Shown here: one piece after another, positions 13,411 through 25,285 of the stretch
Position numbering within the stretch: the first letter of the stretch is position 1
Layout of the letters: every line of letters begins with the position of its first letter
DNA from: Phoronis australis
Lineage: Eukaryota > Phoronida > Phoronidae
DNA: 64,000 bases
Direction of reading: 5' to 3'
NCBI GenBank assembly: GCA_002633005.1
Contig: NMRA01000214.1
Span: forward strand, 394,414 to 458,413
The notes under the pieces: model-generated
Database searches by the model: none
Told to the model about the DNA's origin: nothing
Seen by the model: the letters and a program-made list of their open reading frames with translations, nothing else
Position numbers and translations under genes: made by a program

Positions 13411-13788
13411 CTCTTTGCGTCATTCACACCAACTTCATAGTGGTACCAGTTGTAAAATGCAAATGAAATGAGCAGACCCCTTGACAGGACAGACTACTCA
13501 TCAACAATACAACTTCGCTGTAGGCATAACACTCTTGTATATTTTGTTACCTGTTCAAGCAGCAGGGCACTTACAATAGCAATGAATAATTTTTTCAGAA
13601 GTGTAATTTTTTGCATTAACTGTAAGGCACAGACCAGGTTGACAACAAAGTATAATTTTCTTAAAGTAAAATTGTAATTGAATATTTTTAAACAAAAGTC
13701 CATTTTTCTGCAGCAGTACATGCTGAGAACAAAAACGTCACACGTTTTAACATTAAACTAAAATCTTAAACACAAAAATAAACAATTG

Positions 13789-14013
13789 CAGGTGGTCTGA
13801 TACACGTTGTACCAGACGTGCGCAGGCCTCACATGTGGGCCCATTGCACTGATCACCTGGAACTATTTTTATACTTAATATATGGTTAAAACCAAGTTGC
13901 GGAGCTAGAAACCTGGCTCAAGGGTTTAGCAGTGTGACCTGGTGGGACTCGAAGCCACGATCTCAAATAAAGAAAGCGGGCTCTTATCAACCTGAGGCCA
14001 CACTGCCTCCTCT
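13789..14013 (-). mobile_element. tRNA-derived SINE, family 1, copy 2 (most complete)
   Basis: Read on the minus strand: GAGGCAGTGTGGCCTCAGG as tRNA-Leu/Ser-like A-box region, GGCTTCGAGTCCCACC as B box, then ACACTGCTAAACCCTTGAGC, the GTTCCAGGTGATCAGTGCA block, the TCTGGTACA..TATCAGA hairpin and CCACCTGC. Internal pol III promoter-like boxes plus a conserved non-tRNA body identify a SINE. Confidence 0.75.
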
Positions 14014-14644
14014 AAAATTTTAGAACTGATATTTGATTTTATCTCCAAGAGAAGAAAAGAGGCAAAACTAAACAATTTAGTTGTTGAAGACAGGAAATGG
14101 CATTTTAAACATAGTTACGCCATTTCACAATCACCAGATTCTGCAATGTTCCACAGTGCTGATACAACATTTTTTCATTTCAATACCTTTTGTTGACTCT
14201 GTGATCGCATTTGAAGAATTTCTTCATCAGCCGAAAGAAAGACACACAGCTAAAGCCCTTTCTCTTCATACAGTACTTTGATTTTCCCACAGGACTTCAT
14301 ACGTCAAATCATATGCGATTATGGGACTGTGTATAGACAATGGTTTGATTGTCATATGTAAGACAGTCGGATGTACTCTGTCTTAACTATAAAATTGCAC
14401 ATGGCTTTTTAGCTTGAAAATTCTCGTGCAAATGCACCAGTCCTGCACTACAATGATGCCGGCTCACTGTTTGAAAATACGTCAAATAAAATAGTTTGCA
14501 TACTCTATCCTAACTCCACCACAGTAAAAATGCTGAAGAGACAAAATGCTAGTATTGCCCGGTAAAAACAGCTTCGTGCCACACATATACACACACGCAT
14601 TGCACACACCACATACACAAGCAAGCACAGACACAGACGGTTAC

Positions 14645-14810
14645 CATAATTGGTAGTTTGTAATTTTCAAGGACTTTTAACATTGTTGTGAAATTGAAAA
14701 GTTGATGTCTAGCGGTAGTTACTGTGCTACAACATGTTAATATAGAAAAGCATGCCGATTTGTTCCTACAAATTCAGTCCTAAATTACCGACATGTTATC
14801 GTAACCTTCA
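14645..14810 (+). mobile_element. CTCACCAATTT-family MITE, partial copy
   Basis: Contains TTTTCAAGGACTTTTAACAT, TGTTGTGAAAT, GATGTCTAGCGGTAGTTACT and GAAAAGCATGCCGATTTG in the same order as the full copies; the terminal inverted repeats are not recognisable. Confidence 0.5.
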
Positions 14811-15115
14811 TATTCAATGCACGTTAGTGGAGCTTGCAATCCACACGCATTACAACCGAAGCACCTATCACACTATTATTTCTCCTGGGTGTCTTAGTTC
14901 TTCAGAATGAACCCTGGACATTCTTCCAATTCTCTGGACAGAAACTGCATTGTATCATTAGTGCAGGCAAAATAGAGGAATGTAGTCATTGATGTGAAAC
15001 ATGTGACCGAGAACCTGAGTGGTTGTCAGTGGCATGTCAAACCCATTTATTGATCACAGCCTTACCCTAATTCTCATCCCCAGCTTCTCATTACTCAGCT
15101 TGTTCCTATGGACAT

Positions 15116-15144
15116 ACATGTATATATATATACATATATATATG
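15116..15144. repeat. (TA)n microsatellite, palindromic
   Basis: Two runs of TA/AT dinucleotides separated by ACA, bounded by CATG and TATG, making a short self-complementary tract able to extrude a hairpin. Confidence 0.85.
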
Positions 15145-15216
15145 ACCAGTAATGAGTGTCAAACAAATGTATTATGTCACAGTGAGCAGAGTCTTGTAGA
15201 GAGACAATAAGGAAGA

Positions 15217-15408
15217 AAGGTCTCATCAATTTCAAATAAAAGTAATTGCCGAAGTCAATCTTTTTTCATTTTTGAGGGTTTTGCGAAATATTGTCTTATC
15301 ATACCTATGATGAAGCATAAATTTTGTGCACCTGAAAGCTTTTATGAAACAAATGGGAAATAAAATTTCATTGGTCTACCACATTATTTGCGACTGGTGA
15401 GACTGAAC
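15217..15408 (+). mobile_element. CTCACCAATTT-family MITE, copy
   Basis: Left end AAAGGTCTCATCAATTTC; internal TTTTTTCATTTTTGAGGGTT; right end CGACTGGTGAGACTGAAC, inverted relative to the left. About 190 bp. Its right end abuts a tRNA-like stretch, so the exact boundary is uncertain. Confidence 0.5.
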
Positions 15409-15486
15409 CGTGCACCACTGCTCTTTATTCTCAGAACCTCTTGCTTCATGACCACTGACCTAGTGAATACTGAGTGGCCCACTGAA
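15409..15486 (-). mobile_element. tRNA-like (SINE head) fragment
   Basis: On the minus strand, CTAGGTCAGTGGTCATGAAG resembles a pol III A box. It is followed about 30 bases later by GGTTCAGTCTCACC (B-box-like), which overlaps the end of the neighbouring MITE. It may be a SINE fragment or chance similarity created by the MITE end. Confidence 0.3.
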
Positions 15487-15730
15487 GTAAAATCCCAACA
15501 ATTTTGGACAAAATAATTGCCAATTTGCATTTTTTCATTTTTCACGGACCTCTAATGTTGTTGTAAATACCCACAAATTTTCTAGGTATATTTTCTGATG
15601 GTAAGCTATTGTTTAGAACTTGGATATGGTGCCAAAGCATCGTTTCGGTGTTGTATATCATTTACGAAAAAATGAGAAAATATAATTTCACCTGTCCGCT
15701 ATACTGTGAGCTAAATTGGTGAGGTTTTAC
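15487..15730 (+). mobile_element. CTCACCAATTT-family MITE, best full copy
   Basis: 244 bp. The left end GTAAAATCCCAACAATTT and the right end (reverse complement GTAAAACCTCACCAATTT) match at 15 of 18 positions. Internal landmarks: TTTTTTCATTTTTCACGGAC, TGTTGTAAATACCCACA, TCTGATGGTAAGCTATTG, CAAAGCATCGTTTCGG, AATTTCACC. No coding capacity. This is the reference copy for the family in the window. Confidence 0.7.
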
Positions 15731-16317
15731 CGCAACAGTAGATCTGCGCTTTAAATCCCTCTGATGTCAACAGGGGGATATTTTCAACAGTTTCAAATTA
15801 CAATATTTTCCCACAACACTTCCCCCTTAGTGTTAGGCACTTCTTCCGAAATACAATTACCACTGAAATACCCCAACTTCATGAATGCAAAGTTTGCAAA
15901 CTAACTTTTGTTTTGTAACCGTTTCATTTGGACTGGGCTCACAAGAAACTATTTTATGGAAAGCGAAATAAATTTGTGAGTGCATGGTTTGCACACAATT
16001 CTCAGTCGATAATGTATTCAATAATCATTATCGCAGCATCAAATAATCAGTGCAGAACACGTGCCATTAGGCAGACTACGCATAATTAATTGGCATACTA
16101 ATTGAATTCCCTCTGTTCAGAGTGAAAAATGACCCACACGATCAAATTACTACCCATTCCTTCGCCAGAACTGAACACACTGCATCACACTGCCAAGCAA
16201 CAAGCCATATTGATACCAAACCAGTGGTGGATTTTTTACTAAGAAGATAGCCAGCATACTTCACTAGCTATGTACCTGAGTTTGTATATTCTGCTGACAG
16301 TTACAGGCCGGCATAAA

Positions 16318-16386
16318 ACTGGCTGAAAGGCCTTATCCACTGGCTAAAAGGCCTTTCTCACTGGCTGAAAGACTTTCCCACTGGCT
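16318..16386 (+). repeat. Short tandem repeat, about 21-bp unit
   Basis: Just over three copies of ACTGGCTGAAAGGCCTTTCC with small changes, the last truncated after ACTGGCTCC. Confidence 0.85.
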
Positions 16387-16701
16387 CCAGAAGTTTCCTG
16401 AAGTTTCAGTAAATGAGTACACATAACTTCGGTCATGCCACCTAACCATTGGCAAGGGTCAATGCGGGCATCAACTGGTTAATATTTTGTTCTACTATTT
16501 TGGCAGTATCAGGATTCTCTTTCAATCTATCTGTATTTTCTGGATTCTTTACATTACCAAAAAATAATGGAACCTGCACAAAATGAGAACCCGCAATACT
16601 GCCTTTGTCAAGATCAGCCAATACACATCCACCTTGTCATAATTCTGGTGAATTAGTTTGTCTGAATACTCTGAAGTTCAATGAAAATTGTAGTGGTTAA
16701 A

Positions 16702-16907
16702 GTAAAATACACCAACTTCGGACAAAAACAACCGTTTCTAATATAGTGGTGAATACCCACATTTTTTAATAGCGTATATCGTCAGGTAGTAACTATGGCG
16801 CACAACCTGAATACGGAAAAGCATCAGTTTGGTACTATGCATCATTTGTTGAAAAAGTTGATAAACACTCATTCATCCTATTGCGTTCTGAATTGGAGAG
16901 ATGTTAC
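16702..16907 (+). mobile_element. CTCACCAATTT-family MITE, copy
   Basis: About 206 bp. GTAAAATACACCAACTT at the left; AATTGGAGAGATGTTAC at the right as its imperfect inverse. Internal GTGAATACCCACATTTTT, CAGGTAGTAACTATGG and AAAGCATCAGTTTGG align with the 15.5-kb copy. Confidence 0.6.
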
Positions 16908-17600
16908 TGTATAAGGTATAAAACCAATCGATTTTGTAGTCTTTAACTCTTGGTTTGAACCTTTTAAAACTGGTTTTAAAAAAGTTGTACATATAGTGTG
17001 AGAGCGATAGCTGTTGAAACTCAGTTGCAAAAGTTTTAAACGGGGAGGGGGGGGGTCACAGTAGTAGTGGCTGTCAAATCTTGTAGTAAATATTGAGGCA
17101 AGAGGTAGTAACTGCAGTGAATCCTAAGTAACAGCACTGGTGGCTATTAACAAAAACTAGGGTTAGGACATTTATAACCAGGGTATGAAGGGTAACCATT
17201 GCTTATATAGGTTTAGTTGGAGTGAACACAGCTTGGATACAACTTGCCATTAACCTCTTAGTTTCCTTGGTAACATGTGAAATTTGTTGCCAAGTTCAAT
17301 AACACACAATGACAACACTAGGCACTGTTAGTAATTTTTGAATTATTTACCAGCATAGTCTACTTTGGTGCATTAATCCTCATGTTCCTTCAGATTAGTT
17401 ATACTGTTAAATCAAATTCAGATGTATTTCAAGGACTTATAGGGGTTGTTAATGGTAGTGTGATACACAAAGGCAATCACATTTCAGGCACACAAAGGAC
17501 AACATAGCCTCATTAAAGTACCAAGCATTAGTGCCGGTTACCCTTCAAAAGCTGACACGGAATAGCTGACACGGAACCATTTGTTCCAGTATGTAAATGG

Positions 17601-17916
17601 GACTGACACAGAGCAAATTGACACCACGGTGACAATTTTGCCACCCGTTTGTGAGGTAGAGCAATTAGCGCCCGAACATCTTGCTCCGTGTAAATTATAT
17701 GTCTAAACGTGAAACTGGGGCGAGGCGGAAAGGATCATCTCTACTGCGCTTGCCTAATGACCTACCTACGTATTCTTTGTCTCTGCAACTTTCGTCATTT
17801 GTAAACCTGCGCATGTGCGATCTAGTCTTTCCAGCCTGCAATTTCCGTCTTGCCACGATTAGTGAGTTGTGTGTGTAAACAGCCGCTTGACACGGGTCAA
17901 TTTGCTCCGTGTCAGT
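17601..17916. mobile_element. Inverted-repeat element with GAGCAA motifs
   Basis: The arm ACTGACACAGAGCAAATTGA (17602-17621) is inverted at 17892-17916 (TCAATTTGCTCCGTGTCAGT). The interior holds further GGTAGAGCAATT and CTTGCTCCGTGT motifs. TAAATGGGA occurs at 17594 and 17941 as a possible flanking repeat. The open frame at 17681-17878 is internal and unrecognised. Confidence 0.5.
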
Positions 17917-17949
17917 TGCGCCGGGCCAAAAGTCGATGTCTAAATGGGA

Positions 17950-19648
17950 GTATTATCAGGCTGATGTGTCGAATTTTCACAACAGGCAGTTCAGTTCTCC
18001 CACCACAGTGGTCAAAGTTTTAAATTGTAATTTGGACAAATTTCATTTCACCGAAGTCAGACTAAAATACTGATAATTATATTTTTAAATGCTATGTGCA
18101 AATTCTGTTACTGATTTCAGCCACCAAAATTGTTGCATTTACTGAAATTTAATGTATTGCAAATTATTTAATCAGAAAAACAGACCACCCATAATTTAGT
18201 GATCAAATGTTGCATACTAATACATGTGGATAAGAATTCAGGATTTCCTGCAGACAAAATACAATAGGGATCTGTTTGGCTGGTCTATGAAGGCACATTT
18301 CCACCAATCTTCTGTAACAGAGAAGCACCAATGTAAAAGTACAAAATTAACTTTGTGTTTCTCATGAGCTCCAATATTTATCTGACAAGGCATGGTTGCT
18401 TAGTGACGCTTGGTCCTCAGTGTGACTGCAAAAACAACATTAATTTTTTATACGAATAATCATGTATAGTTTTGGATAATGAATTGAATAAAAAGCTTAC
18501 GGTATACTAGAATAGTGTAAACTTGAAAAATATCAAATTGTACAAGTGATAAACTTTGATGACACTAAGTTAACCCATCAAAGCATCCAGGCTCCTCAAC
18601 TGTTAAATCCACCAATTTACTGTAAAGTTAAGTGGCAAACTTAACTTTGATCCGTACAAGACTAAATTTAAACTTTCACACCATCCCACACTCTCCAAAA
18701 TCCAAAAAATTGATGGTGGTATGAAAGGCAGAGACAAAAATGACCTAGTACTTAGTATTTGTTTTGGTTTATCTGTCAACCATCTGTCAGACAGGTTGGG
18801 ATCAGCCCTAATCTAATTTGTCACAACCAGACAATAGCTCACCACAAGATAATATGGGTAGTGATTAAATGATAAACATTGGACTTGCCAATGGGCTCTA
18901 CCGCTCTTTATGACTGAAAGTGACAAGGTGAAAGTGCCTTGTTAGACCCTTTAAAGTTATTTGCACAAAGGCAGCTGGCTTTCGAGATTTGTGCTTCCAG
19001 AAATAAAATTTCTTCAGTTATGGCAGAACATTTCAAAATTATTTTATGTAAATTTTCCATAAAAGTAAACAAGAAGAAAACCACTATCATACATGCCCAT
19101 TTTACATTGTGCACCTGTGACCAGCAAACAGACAATGAAGTATGAAGACCCTTAACAATACTGTGAGGTTCGGGAAAAGAAATGACAGTTTAAGCAACTA
19201 TTTTTTGTTCTAATTTGAGGAAACTTTACCATATCTGCCTACTTATTTTCGATTATACTTTGAGATTTTAAGCCCACTTTGACTTAAAGTGAAAGAGGCT
19301 GTTTTTACTCTTTTACCCAAAACCTGGATATCACAGGGTAGTTTAGTAATGATCACTGACTTATGATATGTTTAATGACACCAGATTGCACTATAGATAA
19401 GCAATAACAGGGAGAACAAAGGAGGTTACTACAAGTCTGGGGAAACTCAACAGGCTCACTATACAGGTGGGTCATAGGGGTTCAAGTGAGTTCCCTCTGA
19501 AGCACTAACCGTTCTTAGGCAAACATCTGTCCTGGATAGCGTGGCCTCCCAATAATACCATCAACTCTTAAATGGCGAGAAGGGAAACTAACATAGAAAG
19601 GTCTTGAACTATACTAAACTTTCAGCTCACAACAGGGAGTGCTGGACA
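17950..19648. other. No gene recognised
   Basis: AT-rich intergenic-looking sequence. Overlapping short frames at 18908-19145 on both strands are not convincing genes. Confidence 0.55.
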
Positions 19649-19820
19649 GTAAAGTCTCACCAATTTTAAACAAAAATGTTGAAGTTGTTCGTTTTTCATT
19701 TTTCAAGGTCGTTTTACATTATTGTGAATGGCCACATCTTTGTGTAATGTTATCTGATCATGGCTACAGCACCTGAAACATGTTCATTTGGTAAGCATGT
19801 CTGTGTGCCAATGATTGACA
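19649..19820 (+). mobile_element. CTCACCAATTT-family MITE, 5' part
   Basis: Starts with the clearest end, GTAAAGTCTCACCAATTTT, then TTTTTCATTTTTCAAGGTCG, TATTGTGAATGGCCACAT and TGTTATCTGATCATGGC. The right end is missing here. A stretch with matching distal landmarks (TAGATTTTCTCACCACCATA then ACCTGTA) occurs at 20.30-20.36 kb and could be the displaced 3' part. Confidence 0.5.
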
Positions 19821-20359
19821 AAACCTCAAACCAATACACTCTGCTTCAGAGCCATCTTGAATAAAGTAACCAGCCACAGTAACCCTGAAATAGATTCCCT
19901 CATAATTATTAACACTAGCATCAATAGAGACTCATAGTAAATATATAGCCATGGACTTTTCAAACCATCAACTGAAACGTGTTTAAATATGCCACAGTAT
20001 TTAGAAAGTTCCAACCAGTCTTTGAAGCTGCCTACCCAGCTGATAAATCAATTACCCGCCAGTCCCACTTGAGCCTCTTACAGGGTTTGGAATTAACAAC
20101 ATCATGAATGAGCTAAACTGCACACAAGCAGAACCAGACTCTCACCAAGAAAGTATGCCAAATGCATTACCTACTGTTCACTGTGAAGGCATTAACCTAT
20201 AGCAAATAGCAGCACTCGCAACATCGCAACTCTGCAAAATGCCTGTCCTCCGGAAGTCTGGGGTAAAATTTCTTCTAACATGTGAAACACCAAATTTTAA
20301 GAAAAAAATAGATTTTCTCACCACCATATCGTGGCCCAAATTCAAGAATATTTACCTGT

Positions 20360-23023
20360 AAGAGTAGTCTCAGTGAAAACACACCTGTTTACTGTGAAGT
20401 AACTTCAAACCATTAGACCGAACTGAAGTGTTCCCACTGACCAGCACTCCTTGAGGTCAGTTAAAAAGGAGCTTTAAAAGATCACCAATATGAGAATCAT
20501 GACAGATGCCATGGAACAAATTTGGACTCACTGAAGATTGTTCAACCACTAACTCCGTAACTGAGCTGATTAGAAAACACTCTTAGATCCGCTGTCTAAA
20601 AATAGTAGGTAAAGACTGACTTTTTTAAAAAAGCTGAAGAAACATATGACCCTGTTAAAGTGGAGAAATTTTGAAACACTAAATCTGTGGCCGGGTGAGC
20701 ATCACTGCTGAGGGTTTGGTTCCCTTCTTGACAACCTTGTGGTTGTGCACCCACTAACACGGCCTGTATCCATCACACACCCCGAACACACCCTAGATAC
20801 CCTGACATCATTTGTGTCAAGTGAACATTTAGAAACATTACTCTCATTGCCGTTAACAACCCGTCAGTCACTTGGATTACCAAGTTATTCGATAATCATT
20901 CCTTCACAAGGTGTTTTAATCATATGAATTGATATTGATTGGAAACTTAAAGCACCATCTGTCACAGATATTAATTATACATCATTTTACATCAGTTACA
21001 AGGTGTTCTCTTATATTTTCAGTAAAACTCATCAGTTGAACCTTTTACGCACACTTTTATTGATGGTGCGTTTTTACCCCAGAGCACCAGGGAAGGGCTT
21101 TAGGTTCCATTCCCCATTCTCAGTCACTGAACTCATTTCACAAGGTCCTTTTAAAGATGCTGGGTGCGGGGGGGGGGGNTGCGGGGTTAGTTATCGATAA
21201 AAATTGCAGAAATTGAAATAACTGAATGTCCGATCACATTCCATACAGCACTAAGCACTGCTTGAAATAAAACAAGAAGTTAAGAACACCTTTACCCGAG
21301 ACTCTGCGGATTCCTAATGTGGCCATAAAGGTAACCCAACTTGATAATGGACGAGTTCATGGCCTGAGCAGAACGCCATGTACCTGAGACTGATCTATTG
21401 TTAAGAGTATGTGAGGCTGAATTAAATGACAACTTATCTGGTCATAAACAGAGATACACAACTGAGCCTATTCGCAAAAGGTTCATAGCTATAATTTTGT
21501 GAAAAATATCCCTCCAGATGTTTTTCAGCAAATTGGATCTTTGATTTTTAAAAATCAGTGAACTATTAACTGAAATTACAACCACTTTAAATGTCCAAGG
21601 AAGACTTTGACTTGCTGACACCTGATAGTATTCCCATTTCATTAATTCAGGGAACTTTGTAAATAATATACAGGTTCAATGTACAGTGCATACTGATTTG
21701 GATTTTCAGAAGGCTAATGGGGGGGTAACGGACCGCTTCATGGTAAAACTTCAACAATTTAGATCAGAAGCTGCCAATTTCCCAGTTTTCAGTTTAATGC
21801 AGGAAAAGAGCTCCACCACTGACCACTGGTGTTGAGCAATGACAGTGCATCACACAATTACTGTCAAAACCACAGCACATGATACTACTATAATTCCACA
21901 TAGAGTTTGTGCACAACAAAAGAAAACAAAGCCCACTAGACTGGGCAACCCATTGAAGTGTTATGACAAGGAATGAACAGATTGGTAACAAAAACATTAC
22001 AGCATGTGTCATTGAACAGCACAATGCCTTCACAACTGAGGACAAGACAANTCACAGAAAAATCATTGTCAAATTTGCCGTTTTTCAAACGCTTTAAATG
22101 TTGCACTGAACACCAGCAATTTTCAGACAGGTGTATGCTGGGAGCTTCAATACAGGATTTCAGGAACGGCGAAGCGTGGATTTTGTGCTTCTAAATTCAG
22201 GAAGAAATTTTCACCTCTTCAATGTGATTCATCTGATCTAAATTTTACAACTGGTGATATTCATCAACAGCCCGGGAAACTCTTTTTTGCGTTTTGGTCA
22301 TGAGACTAGCCCACTTTTATTACGGTACACTGCACTGAAAAAAACAACAGGTAATTTGTCATAACCTGCAGGTGATTTTCAATCTTGAAAACAAATGTTT
22401 TCGTCTAATGGATAGTCATGTAAAACCCAGACGGAGATGTAAACAATTTAGAGTAAGCAGACTTCTAACTGAAGTTGGGTTGTAGCTAATCAATGATACA
22501 TCTAAGTCCAGGCATGAACACAAGTCAATGGGCACTTCTTTGCAAAGCAACAACACTGAACAGGCCCTTGCTCTTGATTACAAAATGGATCAATTTCTTG
22601 GCGCTGACTGTGTCAACCAGATGTGGAATGCACTCAGAAACCGTGCACACAGCCCCCATCGAGAACCCCACCAGCATTAGGAATCTAATCTGACCAGCTG
22701 ATTGGCTGTTACAAGGCAGCTTGCTGATTGGCCAAGTGGTGTTTACTTTAAGAATGACTGAAGTTGAGTACAGGTTGTCTGCATGATAAATAAAGTTGTT
22801 TGAACTAGCTATTCAAAGGAGCTGAATGTGGCAAGTGTGCTGAAGTTCAAGATTAAACATGACCAGTACAGTTGTCACTCCATCAGCAAGCAGCATTATG
22901 TGACATGTTGTGTGTTTTGAAGCAAAGTTTTTATGACGCAAGTTGCAATAAATACTCAAACAGTCTCCCTCTCCTGAGAACCCACCCCCCTCCCCCGTCA
23001 CATGGAGAACAAAGAAATTGCCT
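20360..23023. other. No gene recognised; two ambiguous bases
   Basis: AT-rich with a G-run at 21168-21178 followed by N (21179), and a second N at 22051. The opposing short frames around 21.8-22.2 kb show no domain. Confidence 0.6.
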
Positions 23024-23199
23024 TTAGTCTCACTAATTCAGGTCACAATATGTTGGATGAATGAACATTTTTTTCATTTTTTTGATGAAAATTAAGCAGT
23101 ATCGAAGAAATGTGGGTATTCACAATGCTAAAAGCTTTGAATAATGAAACAAGTCCATTTCGGCAATAATTTTTTGTTGAAAATGTATGGAATTTTACT
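23024..23199 (-). mobile_element. CTCACCAATTT-family MITE, copy
   Basis: The left edge TTTAGTCTCACTAATTCAGG and right edge GGAATTTTACT mark the ends; read on the minus strand the interior has CAATAATTTTTTG-type and GTGAATACCCACATTTC motifs. About 176 bp. The open frames here (23043-23270 minus, 23144-23374 plus) are not genes. Confidence 0.5.
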
Positions 23200-23835
23200 A
23201 TACCTGATGTTTTCCTACACCTGCAGCTCATTACAAAAACCTCTAGCTTGGTTTCAAATTCAGAAAGCATTTGCCAAATATGAAGCTAAATGCAGACACC
23301 TATCTAGTCCATTAATAAGAGTTCCGGCGATTTTTGTCCAGCATCACAACATGAAGGTAGATCATCTACCATGATGGTACAAAGAATAACTAAAAGTAGT
23401 GCTAGAGAACAGAGCATCTAGCTAATTTTTCGTCATATTTCTTCGGGTAAAATCGACCCTGACTTAACTTTCCATGTAAAATTCACTTTCCGAAATCAGT
23501 TTTAATACATATTTTGTCAATTTATTTCAGCAAAAGCTTTATTGCCAAGAAGCCATCATTAATGGCTCCGTGGCACAATATTCGCATCAGCTGTTCATTG
23601 TCATGAGCAGAGCGAAAACTTCTGCCTTGCGCTAGTTATGAGAAATATGTGTGTGGACGCTACGCAAGTTGAAAGTTGTTCTAGGGTAAGTCCAAGTGTG
23701 GATGGGACTTCATAGCCGGTGAAAAGAGGATGTAATCATAGATTTATATTTTACCAATTAAAATGTCACAGCACCAGAAACAGCATTTGATAAAACTTAT
23801 TCAATGCAACATATGATGAATAACTACATGCCCAG

Positions 23836-24295
23836 AATTCAAGGTACCTAAACTACACGGTCAACGGATTCATAAACACGGGCACGGACACATGAACATG
23901 ACTCACGCCGGACCTGCAAACACCGCTCACTGACTCACAAACATGGGAACGGACTCACAAACACGATCCACGCACCCAAATACACCGCACACGGACTCAT
24001 ATTCACGAGGAAACACGGTTAATGGACCGCCAAACACGGGTCACGGACTCATCGGCTTCCTGGGTCACCTGACATCAACATTTTGTCCGTAAACCGTGCT
24101 TGGCGGTCCGTTAACTGTGTTTCCTCAGGAATATGAGTGCATGTCCCGTGTATTTGGGTGCGTGGATCGTGTTTTGTGAGTCCGTTCCCGTGTTCGTGTG
24201 TCAGTGAACGGTGTTTGCAGGTCCTGAGTCATGTTCATGCGTCTGTGGGCCTGTTTATCAGTCCGTTAACCGTGTAGTTTAGGTACCTTGGAATT
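23836..24295. mobile_element. Foldback element, 460 bp
   Basis: Two arms of about 212 bp (23836-24048 and 24085-24295) are inverted copies separated by a 36-base loop. The outer ends read AATTCAAGGTACCTAAACTA and, inverted, AATTCCAAGGTACCTAAACTA minus its last base. Each arm is itself built of degenerate units of roughly 18-22 bp of the form CACGGACTCACAAACACG. Visibly GC-richer than its flanks. No coding capacity. Confidence 0.85.
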
Positions 24296-25041
24296 GTTTG
24301 ATGACTATTGGCTTTCTTCAATTTCCAACTGCTGGTTTATGACCGTTGGTAATTGGTCCATTATGCTGCACAAAGCAGAATTAATGAACAAGAATACTGG
24401 CTATGGACTACTTTTTAGTTTCTTGTCAATTTCCAAAATTCCAAAACCCCAGCCTGTGCACTTTTCTCGAACTATATTCAAATATGCTATTTAAAACTTT
24501 CAAAATGATAATTTAAAAAAAAACATTGTCTTCCCAGTGTTTATAGCCATGTTTATGATGGGCAGTGTTGTGACAGATTACCGTACTCAAGAGATTATTC
24601 AGAGAACAAAAAACATCTGCTGAAAGTGGATGGTTTCTTTGAAAATAGCGAGTTGCCTAAACTTGGATGGTGTCAGTGCTGGATTTTTTTCGTTAGCGAA
24701 TCTTCATTTTTCTAAATTTCTTAAAAAACCAACACAAACAGCTAGAAGAAAATTGCGCTGCATTATAAGCAGTTTGAACTGTACAGCTGTCATTAGTCAA
24801 CTCTTGGTGAAGTGTTGCAAATTTTATGTAGCAATGCAGCCAGCTTAAGCAAATTGGAAGACAATTAGATTACAGCTAGTGGGAACCCTATGGCTAAAAG
24901 GTCAAGGCTATCGCTATAACATATTTCACACAAAAGTAATTACAAGAAATGTCATTTTCTTATTTTCCAAAGGTTTGTACCTTGCTACAAATAGAAGTGA
25001 CTTCAGCAAATGTTGTTTTTTCACATCTACAGAGTACAAAG

Positions 25042-25285
25042 AAGGAAGAGGCAGTGACTGGCCTTAGTGGGGCATTAGTTCCTACTGAAGTTCGAGGGGT
25101 CAACTCCCACTGGGGTACACTGCTAGACCCTTGAGTCGGGCCTCTAGCTCCTCAGCTCGGTTTTACATATATATTAATAAAACATAAAACTGGTTCCAGG
25201 TGATCAGTGCAATGGCCCACCTGAGTGGCTTGCAGATGTCTGGTACAACGTGACAGTATACCAGACCACCTGCAATGATTTTTAT
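25042..25285 (+). mobile_element. tRNA-derived SINE, family 1, copy 3
   Basis: AAGGAAGAGGCAGTGACTGG, then GGTACACTGCTAGACCCTTG, CGGTTTTACATATATATTAA and TGGTTCCAGGTGATCAGTGC. The 3' hairpin is interrupted by an insertion (TCTGGTACAACGTGACAGTA then TACCAGA) and is followed by CCACCTGC. Head region diverged from the other two copies. Confidence 0.7.
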
